Shown here in pieces: positions 1 to 5,980 of a DNA stretch of 10,717 nt (positions within the stretch are counted from its first letter, which is position 1; every line of letters starts with the position of its first letter). The translations under genes were made by a program, and so were the position numbers. The notes under the pieces are model-generated. The model did not search any database. It was not told the DNA's origin and worked only from the letters and a program-made list of their open reading frames with translations. Origin of the DNA: CBCXVS01 sp965178525 (GTDB lineage: Bacteria > Tectomicrobia > Entotheonellia > Entotheonellales > Entotheonellaceae); the NCBI GenBank assembly GCA_965178525.1, contig CBCXVS010000267.1, positions 1-10,717 on the forward strand, given 5' to 3'.

Positions 1-6
1 GAACAA

Positions 7-83
7 AGGTCAATTCGTTTCAGGCTTTTGAGTTTTTATTTCCACAAGTTGTCGCCGAATCACGGGAGGAACTTCGGGCTAGA
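7..83 (+). repeat. Left copy of an imperfect terminal inverted repeat
   Basis: These 77 bases match the reverse complement of 10641-10717 at 74 positions. The differences are at window positions 41, 43 and 78, and similarity stops abruptly after position 83. The window therefore ends in two outward-facing copies of one dispersed sequence. The best reading is that each end enters a repeat family member (the edge of an insertion sequence or similar), where an assembly would naturally break. No transposase is visible because only the edge is present. An open frame runs through the repeat into the window and stops at 107-109, just beyond the boundary. Confidence 0.85.
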
Positions 84-162
84 CACCGACAACATACGTG
101 CTGAAAGGGGGGATTGCACTGCCTTCCGCTTCGCACTTCTCGCTTCTCTCGCCATAGCAGAG

Positions 163-171
163 TGCTATAAT
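163..171 (+). promoter_or_regulatory. Extended -10 promoter candidate for the propeller/oxidoreductase/Rieske operon
   Basis: TGCTATAAT at 163-171 matches the extended -10 consensus (TG, one base, TATAAT) exactly. The -35 region (TTCTCT around 144-149) is poor, which is tolerated by extended -10 promoters. Transcription would start near 178, about 108 bases before the ATG at 286. It is the only consensus-like promoter seen before the first gene. The activity is inferred. Confidence 0.45.
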
Positions 172-194
172 AAGTTCCTGGACCCAATGAGCGA

Positions 195-220
195 CATCGT
201 TTTTCCAGAGGAAAACGATG
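195..220 (+). other. Leader hairpin upstream of the first gene
   Basis: CATCGTTTTTCC (195-206) pairs with GGAAAACGATG (210-220) across a three-base AGA loop. This gives 11 base pairs with one bulged T. It lies between the predicted transcription start and the ribosome binding site at 271-278. The bases after it (AATTTAATTC) are AT-rich but are not a clear U-tract, so a regulatory leader structure or mRNA-stabilising hairpin is as likely as an attenuator. No known riboswitch was recognised. Confidence 0.4.
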
Positions 221-285
221 AATTTAATTCTGTTCGGGCACTGAAACGCGGTCTTGGTATGGCTATGATGAAGGAGGGAAGTACC

Positions 286-1278
286 ATGCAACCGAAACGC
301 ACACGGAAATTGTATGTCGGCATGCACGATGGCGTGTGTATCGTCAGCAGTACGGACGGTGGGCACACCTGGCAACAGGGGCCTGTCACCCCATTGCCGC
401 ACGCCGCAGCCCGCCTCACGGCGAGCCCGACAGAACCGCAACGCGCCTACCTGGCGGCGTATGAAGCGGGGGTGTATCGTAGCGATGATGGGGGCCAGAC
501 CTGGCAGCCTCTGGCGTCCTATCCATCCGACTATGCCCACAGCGTTCTCGTGCATCCCCAGGAAGCCCGCACCGTCTATGTCGGCAGTGAACCGGCCACC
601 ATTTTTCGTTCCCATGATGCTGGGGAAACATGGGAAGAGTGCGCCAGCTTCCGCGCCGTACCGGAAGCGCGGCAGTGGTTTTTTCACGCCGACACGCGGG
701 ACTCGCACGTGCGTGATCTGCGCATGGCGCCACATGACCCGCAGCGTTTGTATGCCGGCATCGAGGTGGGTGGCGTCGTGGGGTCACACGATGGCAGTAC
801 CTCTTGGCGGCAGCTCCCCGGAACCCACGATGATATCCACTGTATCGATCTCAGCGCCGCCCGCCCGCAGACCGTCTACGTCGCCACGGCCAGAGGGCCG
901 TATCGTAGCGATGATGAGGGACAGCACTGGGAGCTGATCAACGAGGGCTTGCAGCGTCCGTACACGCTGCACATTGCCGCAGCGCCCGATGATGCGGATC
1001 TGGTCCTGGTGTCGGTGTCGCGCAATGCCGGACGGCAACAGCCGCAGTTCTACCGCTCGACCACGGGTGGCCGCAGTTGGCAATGCCTCGCACCGCTCGG
1101 GGACGAAGATGATATGGTGGTGGCGTTCGACTGGGATCCGGCCGATCCGCAACGGGTCTACGCCGGTACGGACCGGGGGGCTCTGTTTGCCAGTCATGAC
1201 CGCGGGGTGTCTTGGCAGCCGGTGCCGGTGCGCCTCCCGGCGGTGGCGGTCGGCGCCCTGGTTGTGGGACACATTTAA
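286..1278 (+). CDS. Seven-bladed BNR/Asp-box beta-propeller protein (Ycf48/sortilin-like fold)
   Basis: The protein has 330 residues and carries seven Asp-box motifs of the S-x-D-x-G-x-T-W type, at about 22-29, 66-73, 109-116, 167-174, 208-215, 258-265 and 303-310. Seven boxes spaced some 35-58 residues apart predict a closed seven-bladed propeller. No signal peptide or membrane segment is visible, so it is probably cytoplasmic. Annotation pipelines usually call such proteins BNR-repeat, WD40/YVTN-like or glycosyl-hydrolase-related. No catalytic sialidase arginine triad is evident, so an enzymatic role is not supported. The ATG at 286 is chosen because AAGGAGGG (271-278) sits eight bases upstream. 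The frame stays open back to position 28, inside the terminal repeat, but that extension has no ribosome binding site and does not look like protein. The gene is 61 bases upstream of the luciferase-like gene, suggesting one transcript. The ligand or substrate is unknown. Confidence 0.85.
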   Translation: MQPKRTRKLYVGMHDGVCIVSSTDGGHTWQQGPVTPLPHAAARLTASPTEPQRAYLAAYEAGVYRSDDGGQTWQPLASYPSDYAHSVLVHPQEARTVYVGSEPATIFRSHDAGETWEECASFRAVPEARQWFFHADTRDSHVRDLRMAPHDPQRLYAGIEVGGVVGSHDGSTSWRQLPGTHDDIHCIDLSAARPQTVYVATARGPYRSDDEGQHWELINEGLQRPYTLHIAAAPDDADLVLVSVSRNAGRQQPQFYRSTTGGRSWQCLAPLGDEDDMVVAFDWDPADPQRVYAGTDRGALFASHDRGVSWQPVPVRLPAVAVGALVVGHI

Positions 1279-1309
1279 TGCGGCATGCGGCATGCGGCAT
1301 GCGGGATGA
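1278..1309. repeat. Heptamer tandem repeat, GGCATGC type
   Basis: Three exact GGCATGC units (1282-1302) are preceded by a partial unit and followed by GGGATGA, directly after the stop codon of the propeller gene. The consensus differs at one base from the GGAATGC array at 7563-7597. Each unit contains part of the palindrome GCATGC, so the array could also fold on itself. Confidence 0.85.
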
Positions 1310-1339
1310 AGAAGAGAAGACATGAAGAGGGGAGGGAAG

Positions 1340-2293
1340 ATGAAGTATGGATTGATGTTGGCGGGGCGGGGGCCGTTTGCAACGCCGGATAACTTGGTGG
1401 CAATTGCGAAGTGCGGTGAGGAATTGGGCTACGAGACGTTGTCGACTGGGGATCATATTGTGGTGCCGAGGACGATTAAGTCAACGTATCCGTATAGCCC
1501 AACTGGGGAATTTCCGGGTGCGGGGTCCGGCGAGTATCTGGAGCAGTTGACGATTCTGGCGTTTCTGGCCGGGCAGACGGAGACGATCCGGCTTGTTACC
1601 AGCGTGATCATCGTGCCCCATCGGAACCCGCTGGTGGCAGCCAAGGCGCTGGCGACCCTCGATGTCTTGTCTAAAGGCCGTCTGACGGTGGGCATTGGCG
1701 TCGGGTGGATGCGGGAGGAGTTCGAGGCCCTGGGGATACCGCCGTTTGAGGAGCGCGGGGCCGTGACGGACGAGTATTTAGCGGCGTTTAAAGAGCTGTG
1801 GACGAGCGATAATCCCATGTTTGAGGGCAAGTATTGCCGCTTTTCCGATATCGACTTTTTGCCCAAACCGGTGCAAAAGCCGCATCCGCCGATCTGGGTG
1901 GGAGGTGAGAGCCGCCGCGCCCTGCGCCGCACGGCGCGTTTCGCCAACGGCTGGTATCCGATCGGCTCGAATCCGCAATTTCCCATGGGGGCGCCGGAGC
2001 AGTTGCAGGCGGGGCTGCAACGCTTGGCGTCTTTTACGGAAGCGGAAGGACGGGATCCCAAGGCGCTGGATATCATCTATCGCACCCATGACTATGACCT
2101 CCGTACCCATGGCGGCGCCACGGACCGGCGGCCGTTTGTCGGCGGCCCGGACGAGATGGCGGCGGACATCCGGCAATACGCTTCGATGGGCGTCACGCAT
2201 CTGGTGTTTGACTTCGTCCGTAACAGCCAGAGCCTAGAGGAGATTTTCGGCGGCATGGAAGCGCTGGCCACGCAGGTGTGGCCCAAGGTGTGA
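1340..2293 (+). CDS. LLM-class (luciferase-like) F420/FMN-dependent oxidoreductase
   Basis: The 317-residue protein is full length for the luciferase-like monooxygenase family and resembles the TIGR03619 'probable F420-dependent oxidoreductase' group. Landmarks are the N-terminal strand with GDHIVVP at about 37-43, the nucleotide-binding segment RLTVGIGVGWMREEFEALG at 114-132, and KPHPPIWVGGES at 180-191 leading into the C-terminal half of the TIM barrel. It probably transfers hydride between a deazaflavin or flavin cofactor and an organic substrate in the cytoplasm; the substrate cannot be told. An ATG at 1322 is in frame, but AGGGGAGGG (1328-1336) lies just before the ATG at 1340, so the shorter form is preferred. 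The Rieske gene follows after 37 bases, suggesting coupled expression and possibly consecutive oxidation steps. Confidence 0.9.
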   Translation: MKYGLMLAGRGPFATPDNLVAIAKCGEELGYETLSTGDHIVVPRTIKSTYPYSPTGEFPGAGSGEYLEQLTILAFLAGQTETIRLVTSVIIVPHRNPLVAAKALATLDVLSKGRLTVGIGVGWMREEFEALGIPPFEERGAVTDEYLAAFKELWTSDNPMFEGKYCRFSDIDFLPKPVQKPHPPIWVGGESRRALRRTARFANGWYPIGSNPQFPMGAPEQLQAGLQRLASFTEAEGRDPKALDIIYRTHDYDLRTHGGATDRRPFVGGPDEMAADIRQYASMGVTHLVFDFVRNSQSLEEIFGGMEALATQVWPKV

Positions 2294-2330
2294 TCGCCTA
2301 CCGATCAAGGCTCGTAGAAGGATTGTAACG

Positions 2331-3665
2331 ATGACCTCACGCACGCCAACCTCATCGCTGCGACAACTCGTCGACGTCTCAGCCGGACTCATCAGCCGTG
2401 ACATTTTTGTCAGTCAAGACATCTACGAGCAGGAGCAAGAACACCTCTTCGCCCGTGCCTGGCTCTTTGTTGGGCATGAGAGCCAGATTCCCAATCCGGG
2501 CGATTATTTTACCTCGTGCATGGGCGAGGAATCCGTCATCCTGACGCGGGACAACGACCACCGGATTCACGTTTTCCTCAACACCTGCCGCCATCGGGGC
2601 ATGAAGGTGTGCCGCTATGATGCGGGCAACGCCCCCGTCTTTACCTGTCCCTATCATGGCTGGAGTTTCGCGACCGACGGCCGGCTCGTCGGCGTGCCGC
2701 ATTATAAAGCCGCGTACCGGGAACAATTGGATCGGTCCCAGTGGGGTCTAATCGAGGTGGCGCAACTGGCGAATTACAAAGGCACGATCTGGGCCACCTG
2801 GGATCCGGAAGCGCCCGCCTTTGCGGATTACCTCGGCGGCATGTCGATGTACTTGGACGAGCTCCTGGATCACCGGGATGGCCGCGCAGGCGGCTCCGAA
2901 GTGTTGGGCGGCGTGATCAAATGGACCATGCCGTGCAACTGGAAGTTCGCGGCGGAGAATTTCCAAGGCGATGGCTACCACAATATTAGTCATCGGTCGG
3001 TCGATTTGGTCGGTATCGGACCGAGCGGAAAAGGCCGGCGGGACAATGAGCGCGTCCAAGCACGGCGGTTCAACGTCTCGTTTCCCGAACTCGGCCACGG
3101 CGCCCACCCGGCCCTGCAGCAGGAAGATGTGCCGTATATTCCGACCTTTCAAAACGCCCCCGACGTCGAGGCGTATTTCAAACACTGCTATGAAGAGCGG
3201 CAACGGCGTCTGGGCAAACGGGCGCGTCTGATGGGGGCGACAGGCACGGTTTTTCCCAATATGTCGATTCTGTCACGGCAGCCGCGCTCCATCGCCATCT
3301 GGCATCCGCGCGGCCCGATGCAGACGGAGGCGTGGCGCTGGTTCCTGGTGGACCAAGATGCGCCACAGGAGGTGAAGGACGTTCTACGCCATTATTACAT
3401 GCGGTATTCCGGTCCGGCCGGTATGACGGAGCAAGATGACATGGAAAATTGGAATTACGCCTCCGAGGCGAGCAAAGGCGTGATTGCGCGGCGCTATCCG
3501 TACAATTATCAGATGGCGCTGGGCTTCGAGAATCCCCATGACGTCGTGCCGGGGCTGGTGACGGATGATTATAATGAGCAAAATCAGCGTGGCATGTACC
3601 AGCGCTGGCTGGCGTTTATGGAGGCGGAAAGCTGGCATGAGCTGGCGCCAAAGCGCGTCAAGTAG
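2331..3665 (+). CDS. Rieske non-heme iron aromatic-ring-hydroxylating oxygenase, alpha subunit
   Basis: The protein has 444 residues, the usual alpha-subunit length. The N-terminal Rieske domain has C86-x-H88 and, 17 residues later, C106-x2-H109, the ligands of the [2Fe-2S] cluster. The C-terminal domain has D214-x2-H217-x3-H221, the pattern of the mononuclear iron site with its bridging aspartate. D369 or D370 (in EQDDMENW) is the likely third iron ligand. By family knowledge it would use electrons from a ferredoxin or reductase to oxygenate or demethylate an aromatic or related substrate. AGAAGGA (2316-2322) lies eight bases before the ATG. No beta subunit, ferredoxin or reductase gene is present in the window, so partners must be encoded elsewhere or the enzyme is an alpha-only type. 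It is probably the last gene of the operon; no clear terminator follows. Confidence 0.93.
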   Translation: MTSRTPTSSLRQLVDVSAGLISRDIFVSQDIYEQEQEHLFARAWLFVGHESQIPNPGDYFTSCMGEESVILTRDNDHRIHVFLNTCRHRGMKVCRYDAGNAPVFTCPYHGWSFATDGRLVGVPHYKAAYREQLDRSQWGLIEVAQLANYKGTIWATWDPEAPAFADYLGGMSMYLDELLDHRDGRAGGSEVLGGVIKWTMPCNWKFAAENFQGDGYHNISHRSVDLVGIGPSGKGRRDNERVQARRFNVSFPELGHGAHPALQQEDVPYIPTFQNAPDVEAYFKHCYEERQRRLGKRARLMGATGTVFPNMSILSRQPRSIAIWHPRGPMQTEAWRWFLVDQDAPQEVKDVLRHYYMRYSGPAGMTEQDDMENWNYASEASKGVIARRYPYNYQMALGFENPHDVVPGLVTDDYNEQNQRGMYQRWLAFMEAESWHELAPKRVK

Positions 3666-3704
3666 GCTTTGGGCAGGCGGGTAGGGTGAACTCCGTACAT
3701 CCTA

Positions 3705-3789
3705 TCCTAACTCGGGTGACGCTCCACATGGATACCGAATTCAGAAGCGTCCCTACGATCTTCCCAACCTGTCTAAGCCTAGGTTAGGC
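3705..3789 (-). other. Weak attC-like site downstream of DUF2442
   Basis: Read on the minus strand, GCCTAAC (3789-3783, a perfect RYYYAAC box) overlaps the last codons of DUF2442. It is matched 85 bases on by GTTAGGA (3711-3705), which differs from GTTRRRY only at the last base. An inner stem pairs GGGACGCT with AGCGT and CCC across a two-base bulge. The regions that should be the L boxes are not complementary, so this is weaker than the site at 5238-5335 and may be chance. The rest of the gap between the Rieske stop and DUF2442 holds nothing recognisable. Confidence 0.25.
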
Positions 3790-4087
3790 GAGGCATACGT
3801 CCTTGCAACCACTTCTTGAAGGAAGCTTGACTTTCGCCTGATGGTTTGCCAGCCAGTAAGCCCTCAACACTGAGGTCTTCGCCGATGTCCTCCCAATGGA
3901 TACCTTGGCCTTGGCCAATGAGCCGCCAATTGTGGCGTTCCTCAGGACGCGCCTGTATCAGTCTGGGAAACCACGTAAGAGGCACTGATATCGTTCGTCC
4001 ATCACTGAGATCGACGGTCAGGGTGTCTTCAGTTATGGTGACGTTTTCAGCATTCGCTACGCGTATTTCAATCACTGAAGTATGCAT
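3779..4087 (-). CDS. DUF2442 domain protein, putative partner in a DUF4160-DUF2442 toxin-antitoxin-like pair
   Basis: The protein has 102 residues and is full length for DUF2442. Family-typical stretches are DLSDGRTISVPLTWFPRL (26-43), EERHNWRLIG (49-58) and GIHWEDIGEDLSVEGLLAG (62-80). No membrane segment or signal peptide is present. DUF2442 genes are very often found directly behind DUF4160 genes, and the pair is regarded as a predicted toxin-antitoxin-like module; which partner is toxic is not established from sequence. Here the ATG lies 20 bases inside the end of the upstream DUF4160 frame, so translation would normally be coupled. The upstream gene has lost its start codon, so DUF2442 may now depend on independent initiation. 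The island around it is more AT-rich than the flanks. Confidence 0.85.
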   Translation of the reverse strand: MHTSVIEIRVANAENVTITEDTLTVDLSDGRTISVPLTWFPRLIQARPEERHNWRLIGQGQGIHWEDIGEDLSVEGLLAGKPSGESQASFKKWLQGRMPRLT

Positions 4088-4304
4088 TCCACGCCTCCAC
4101 TAGCCGTGCACGATGTTCTTCGACGATTCGCTGTATGCGATAAACTTCTGTGCGGCTCAATCCTCTGCTTCTTTGCAACCTGATAGGATCAAGCCAGAAT
4201 TTCGCTATCTTATCCTCTCGCTCAACGTGAATATGCGGCGGTTCATCTCGGTCACTAGAGTAGAAAAAGAACCGATATGGACCTGTTCGGAAAACTGTTG
4301 GCCT
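4068..4304 (-). pseudogene. DUF4160 gene with the start codon replaced by AGG
   Basis: The minus-strand frame 4304-4068 encodes an otherwise intact DUF4160 protein of about 78 residues. It has GPYRFFFYSSDRDEPPHIHVER (positions 8-29, in two blocks around the conserved H24-x-H26) and ends with EAWNAYFSD. Family members normally begin M-P-T-V; here the codon before P-T-V is AGG (4304-4302), one base from ATG. An in-frame TAA at 4310-4308 rules out a start further upstream, and no ATG or GTG occurs in frame inside the gene. The first TTG is near the middle. The gene is thus either silenced by a point mutation or contains a sequencing error. It overlaps DUF2442 by 20 bases. Since the rest of the frame shows no stop or frameshift, any loss would be recent. 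Confidence 0.8.
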
Positions 4305-4595
4305 GAGTTACGATTCTTCAATCACTCTTTTTTCGCTTAACGCCGGGCATCACTGCCAATCTTAGTTAGTCGCGGATTTTGGCAAGAACGTGACGCGTGC
4401 CTTCCAACTATATGGTTCTGGCTCTCCTTCGCGTCTGTAGTCAGAGCACGTCTTGAACAAGAGCATAGAGTCGCTGATTCAGCTCATCATAGATGACATG
4501 AGAGCGATGTCGGATCTCCACGCAAACTCGCTCTTTAAATTTGCTTTCTACTCTTGATGACATGAGGAAACACCGAAAAATGCCTGAGAAGTGAG
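4305..4595. other. Gene-poor spacer between DUF4160 and the MazF unit
   Basis: No recognisable gene lies in this stretch. On the minus strand GTTAAGC (4341-4335) fits the integron core GTTRRRY exactly and lies 30 bases before the DUF4160 frame, where a cassette boundary would be expected. Two short minus-strand frames occur, 4563-4441 (40 residues, starting MSSRVESKFKERV) and 4466-4362 (34 residues, ending VTFLPKSATN). Both look mildly protein-like but neither has a ribosome binding site or a recognised family. They may be remnants of one small gene broken by a frameshift. Confidence 0.3.
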
Positions 4596-4621
4596 CCGTC
4601 CGCTGCAGCGCCTCGTTCGGT
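4596..4621 (-). other. attC-like half site downstream of mazF-like gene
   Basis: On the minus strand this reads ACCGAAC (4621-4615), a five-base spacer, then GCTGCAGCGGACGG (4609-4596). The site at 5335-5310 has the same architecture, with AGCTAAC, five bases, then GCTGGAGCGGACGG; the 14-base motif matches at 13 positions. It starts 24 bases after the toxin stop codon. A complementary right half is not visible within 150 bases, so it would be a truncated site. Confidence 0.45.
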
Positions 4622-4645
4622 GCAGGCAGTATAGAAATGATACGC

Positions 4646-4990
4646 TTACCCCCTGAGAGCAGTGCGCAAAATGTCGACGACTGCATCAATAATTTGCTTC
4701 AACGACTCTGCCTTTAAGTTCCCGACCGGTACCACAATGAGATCCCGGTTGGCGGTGAACAACTTCCCCGGTCGAGCATAACTCGCAACCCGCAGCGATC
4801 CTACGGCAAAACTCTCATCATCGAGTGTAATGGCTCGGGCATCTCCATAGCGATTGCTTGTAATCTGGCAGAGAATCCAATTCCCTCGACCAGCCGCCGC
4901 AAGGACAACAGCCGGGCGCAACTTTGCCTGGGATAGATCAGAGAAGGGAAACGGCACTAAGACGACTGCTCCTGCTGTAAGTGTAACCAT
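4646..4990 (-). CDS. Type II toxin of the MazF/PemK family (endoribonuclease)
   Basis: The 114-residue protein has the family signature: the N-terminal G-A-V-V-L-V-P-F-P-F-S-D-L run (7-19), K23-x-RPAVVLA (RP at 25-26), then ILCQITSN (39-46), and NRDLIVVPVGNL before a C-terminal helix. R25 and the T44/S45 pair lie where MazF-type enzymes keep their catalytic and RNA-binding residues. By family knowledge it is a ribosome-independent mRNA interferase held inactive by its antitoxin. The ATG lies 34 bases inside the antitoxin gene, giving the usual antitoxin-first coupled order. The gene looks intact. An attC-like half site begins 24 bases after its TAA, which suits a mobile cassette. The cleavage motif cannot be predicted. 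Confidence 0.88.
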   Translation of the reverse strand: MVTLTAGAVVLVPFPFSDLSQAKLRPAVVLAAAGRGNWILCQITSNRYGDARAITLDDESFAVGSLRVASYARPGKLFTANRDLIVVPVGNLKAESLKQIIDAVVDILRTALRG

Positions 4991-5184
4991 GCGGCCTCCT
5001 CTTCAGGCCGATTCCAGTCCTCGGCAAGAGCTGGCTCACTCAACAACGCGGTTTCAGGCATGCTGCTCGCCGGTTCCTCTTCTAAGATAATAACGAGCGC
5101 TCGCCGGCTCTCGGGGAGATCGATGGGCTCAAGTAAGCGGACGTTTCCCTGCTCATCAATGATGGCTTCAAGAGGTCGAAGCAT
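4957..5184 (-). CDS. Antitoxin of the MazF-type toxin
   Basis: This is a 75-residue acidic protein directly upstream of, and overlapping by 34 bases, the MazF/PemK gene. Residues 8-37 (IDEQGNVRLLEPIDLPESRR and the following hydrophobic strand) resemble the small beta-rich N-terminal domain of AF2212/PG0164-like antitoxins. The C-terminal part, LSEPALAEDWNRPEEEAAWLHL (two blocks, about 48-69), is a likely toxin-binding tail ending in glutamines and serines. It is not a classic MazE with an obvious AbrB motif, so the family assignment is tentative; the role is mainly inferred from position. The ATG at 5184 is preceded by AGGTG (5193-5189). DNA binding and autoregulation are possible but not shown by sequence. 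Confidence 0.8.
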   Translation of the reverse strand: MLRPLEAIIDEQGNVRLLEPIDLPESRRALVIILEEEPASSMPETALLSEPALAEDWNRPEEEAAWLHLQQEQSS

Positions 5185-5237
5185 CGTTCACCTACTTCTA
5201 TATTTTACAGGTTGCACGATGTGTCCGTAGGACGAGC

Positions 5238-5335
5238 ACCTAGCAGTAGAGGTGAGCGGCGGGGGACAGGAGAGGGACTGCCGAACCGGAAAAAAGCCCA
5301 TTCTGTCTCCCGTCCGCTCCAGCTCCTGGTTAGCT
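5238..5335 (-). other. Probable integron attC-type recombination site
   Basis: On the minus strand AGCTAAC (5335-5329) contains the TAA stop of the DUF559 gene. A five-base spacer and GCTGGAGCGGACGG follow, and 98 bases on the element closes with GCTAGGT (5244-5238), six of seven bases of GTTRRRY. The two halves form a stem: GAGCGG with CCGCTC, one C-G pair, then a nine-base arm with one G-T wobble. That makes 16 pairs with a single bulged base and a 33-base loop. A stop codon inside the first core box, a single extrahelical base and near-palindromic L regions are attC hallmarks. The outer core boxes pair at only five of seven positions, so the site may be degenerate. It separates DUF559 from the MazF pair. 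Confidence 0.55.
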
Positions 5336-5980
5336 ACCTCTCTGGATTTTCAGAATATCAGAAAATAGTTGTTGTATTCTCTGAACCGATAAGCTCGACG
5401 TAATTGACCAAGTAATCTTCTCTTCTGACGAGGTCTCGAAAACGTTAATTAGCTTGGCCACCTCGTCGATGCAGCCAGTAGGGTTCCTGGACACTTCCGA
5501 CCCCGTAAAGCGAATGACTCGCCAGCCGTTCAATTGCAGATATCTTTCACGTTGAGCATCGTATGTTCTTTGTTCGCGGGTCTTGTGATATTCGTGGCCG
5601 TCAATCTCAATGGCGATCTTCTTTTCAATCAGGGCAAAATTCACCCGATAGAAGCCGATCTCGATTTGTGGTCGGAGATTCGGTATCCTGCCAAGCGAGT
5701 AAAGGTAGAAGCGAGTTTCTACCGGAGACTCACACAGCCTGAAAAGGGCAACTGGACGGTTCATGACTGCCTCTAGGGCAGATTGAAAACCGTCACCCGT
5801 GACGTCACACGAAGTGTACAGCTCGTATTCGACCGGAACCCCTACAATATCGTCAACAAAATGTACTTTGAGAGTTATTCGGCCAGTCCCATGACTGTAG
5901 ATGTCATATTGTATAGTCATGTTTTTGTCCTGCATTGTCACTGTCAACGTCGGCCAAGATGACCCTATCGTATCAATCAT
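5330..5980 (-). CDS. DUF559 / Vsr-like PD-(D/E)xK nuclease-fold protein
   Basis: The 216-residue protein has an unassigned N-terminal region (1-85), a C-terminal DUF559 domain (about 86-180) and a short tail. Domain landmarks are E88, PQIEIGFYRVNFALIEKK (104-121), IAIEIDGHEYHKT (122-134), then a helix with DAQRERYLQLNGW and RFTGSEV (157-163). DUF559 proteins share the restriction-endonuclease-like fold of Vsr. The position usually held by the metal-binding aspartate (YRVDF) is asparagine here (N114, codon at 5641-5639), so catalytic competence is doubtful. The ATG at 5980 follows GAAAGG (5992-5987) by six bases; later in-frame ATGs at residues 16 and 21 are possible. The stop codon lies within an attC-like core. 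A role in defence or DNA repair is possible, but not shown. Confidence 0.8.
   Translation of the reverse strand: MIDTIGSSWPTLTVTMQDKNMTIQYDIYSHGTGRITLKVHFVDDIVGVPVEYELYTSCDVTGDGFQSALEAVMNRPVALFRLCESPVETRFYLYSLGRIPNLRPQIEIGFYRVNFALIEKKIAIEIDGHEYHKTREQRTYDAQRERYLQLNGWRVIRFTGSEVSRNPTGCIDEVAKLINVFETSSEEKITWSITSSLSVQRIQQLFSDILKIQRGS

Noticed and set aside
28..285. N-terminal extension of the propeller frame from a TTG at 28
   Set aside because: It starts inside the terminal repeat, has no ribosome binding site and no family-like sequence; AAGGAGGG before 286 decides the start.
3666..3778. Rho-independent terminator after the Rieske gene
   Set aside because: The hairpin present (GGGACGCT arm) is not followed by a T-run in the plus direction and fits the attC-like reading no worse.
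4113..4340. Plus-strand 75-residue frame
   Set aside because: It lies antisense to the DUF4160 frame, which has clear family motifs; this one has none.
4441..4689. 82-residue minus-strand frame between the DUF4160 and MazF genes
   Set aside because: Its N-terminal half runs over the toxin end and the attC-like half site (giving N-E-A-L-Q-R-T-A, a typical translated attC). Only the last 40 residues could be real, and they lack a ribosome binding site.
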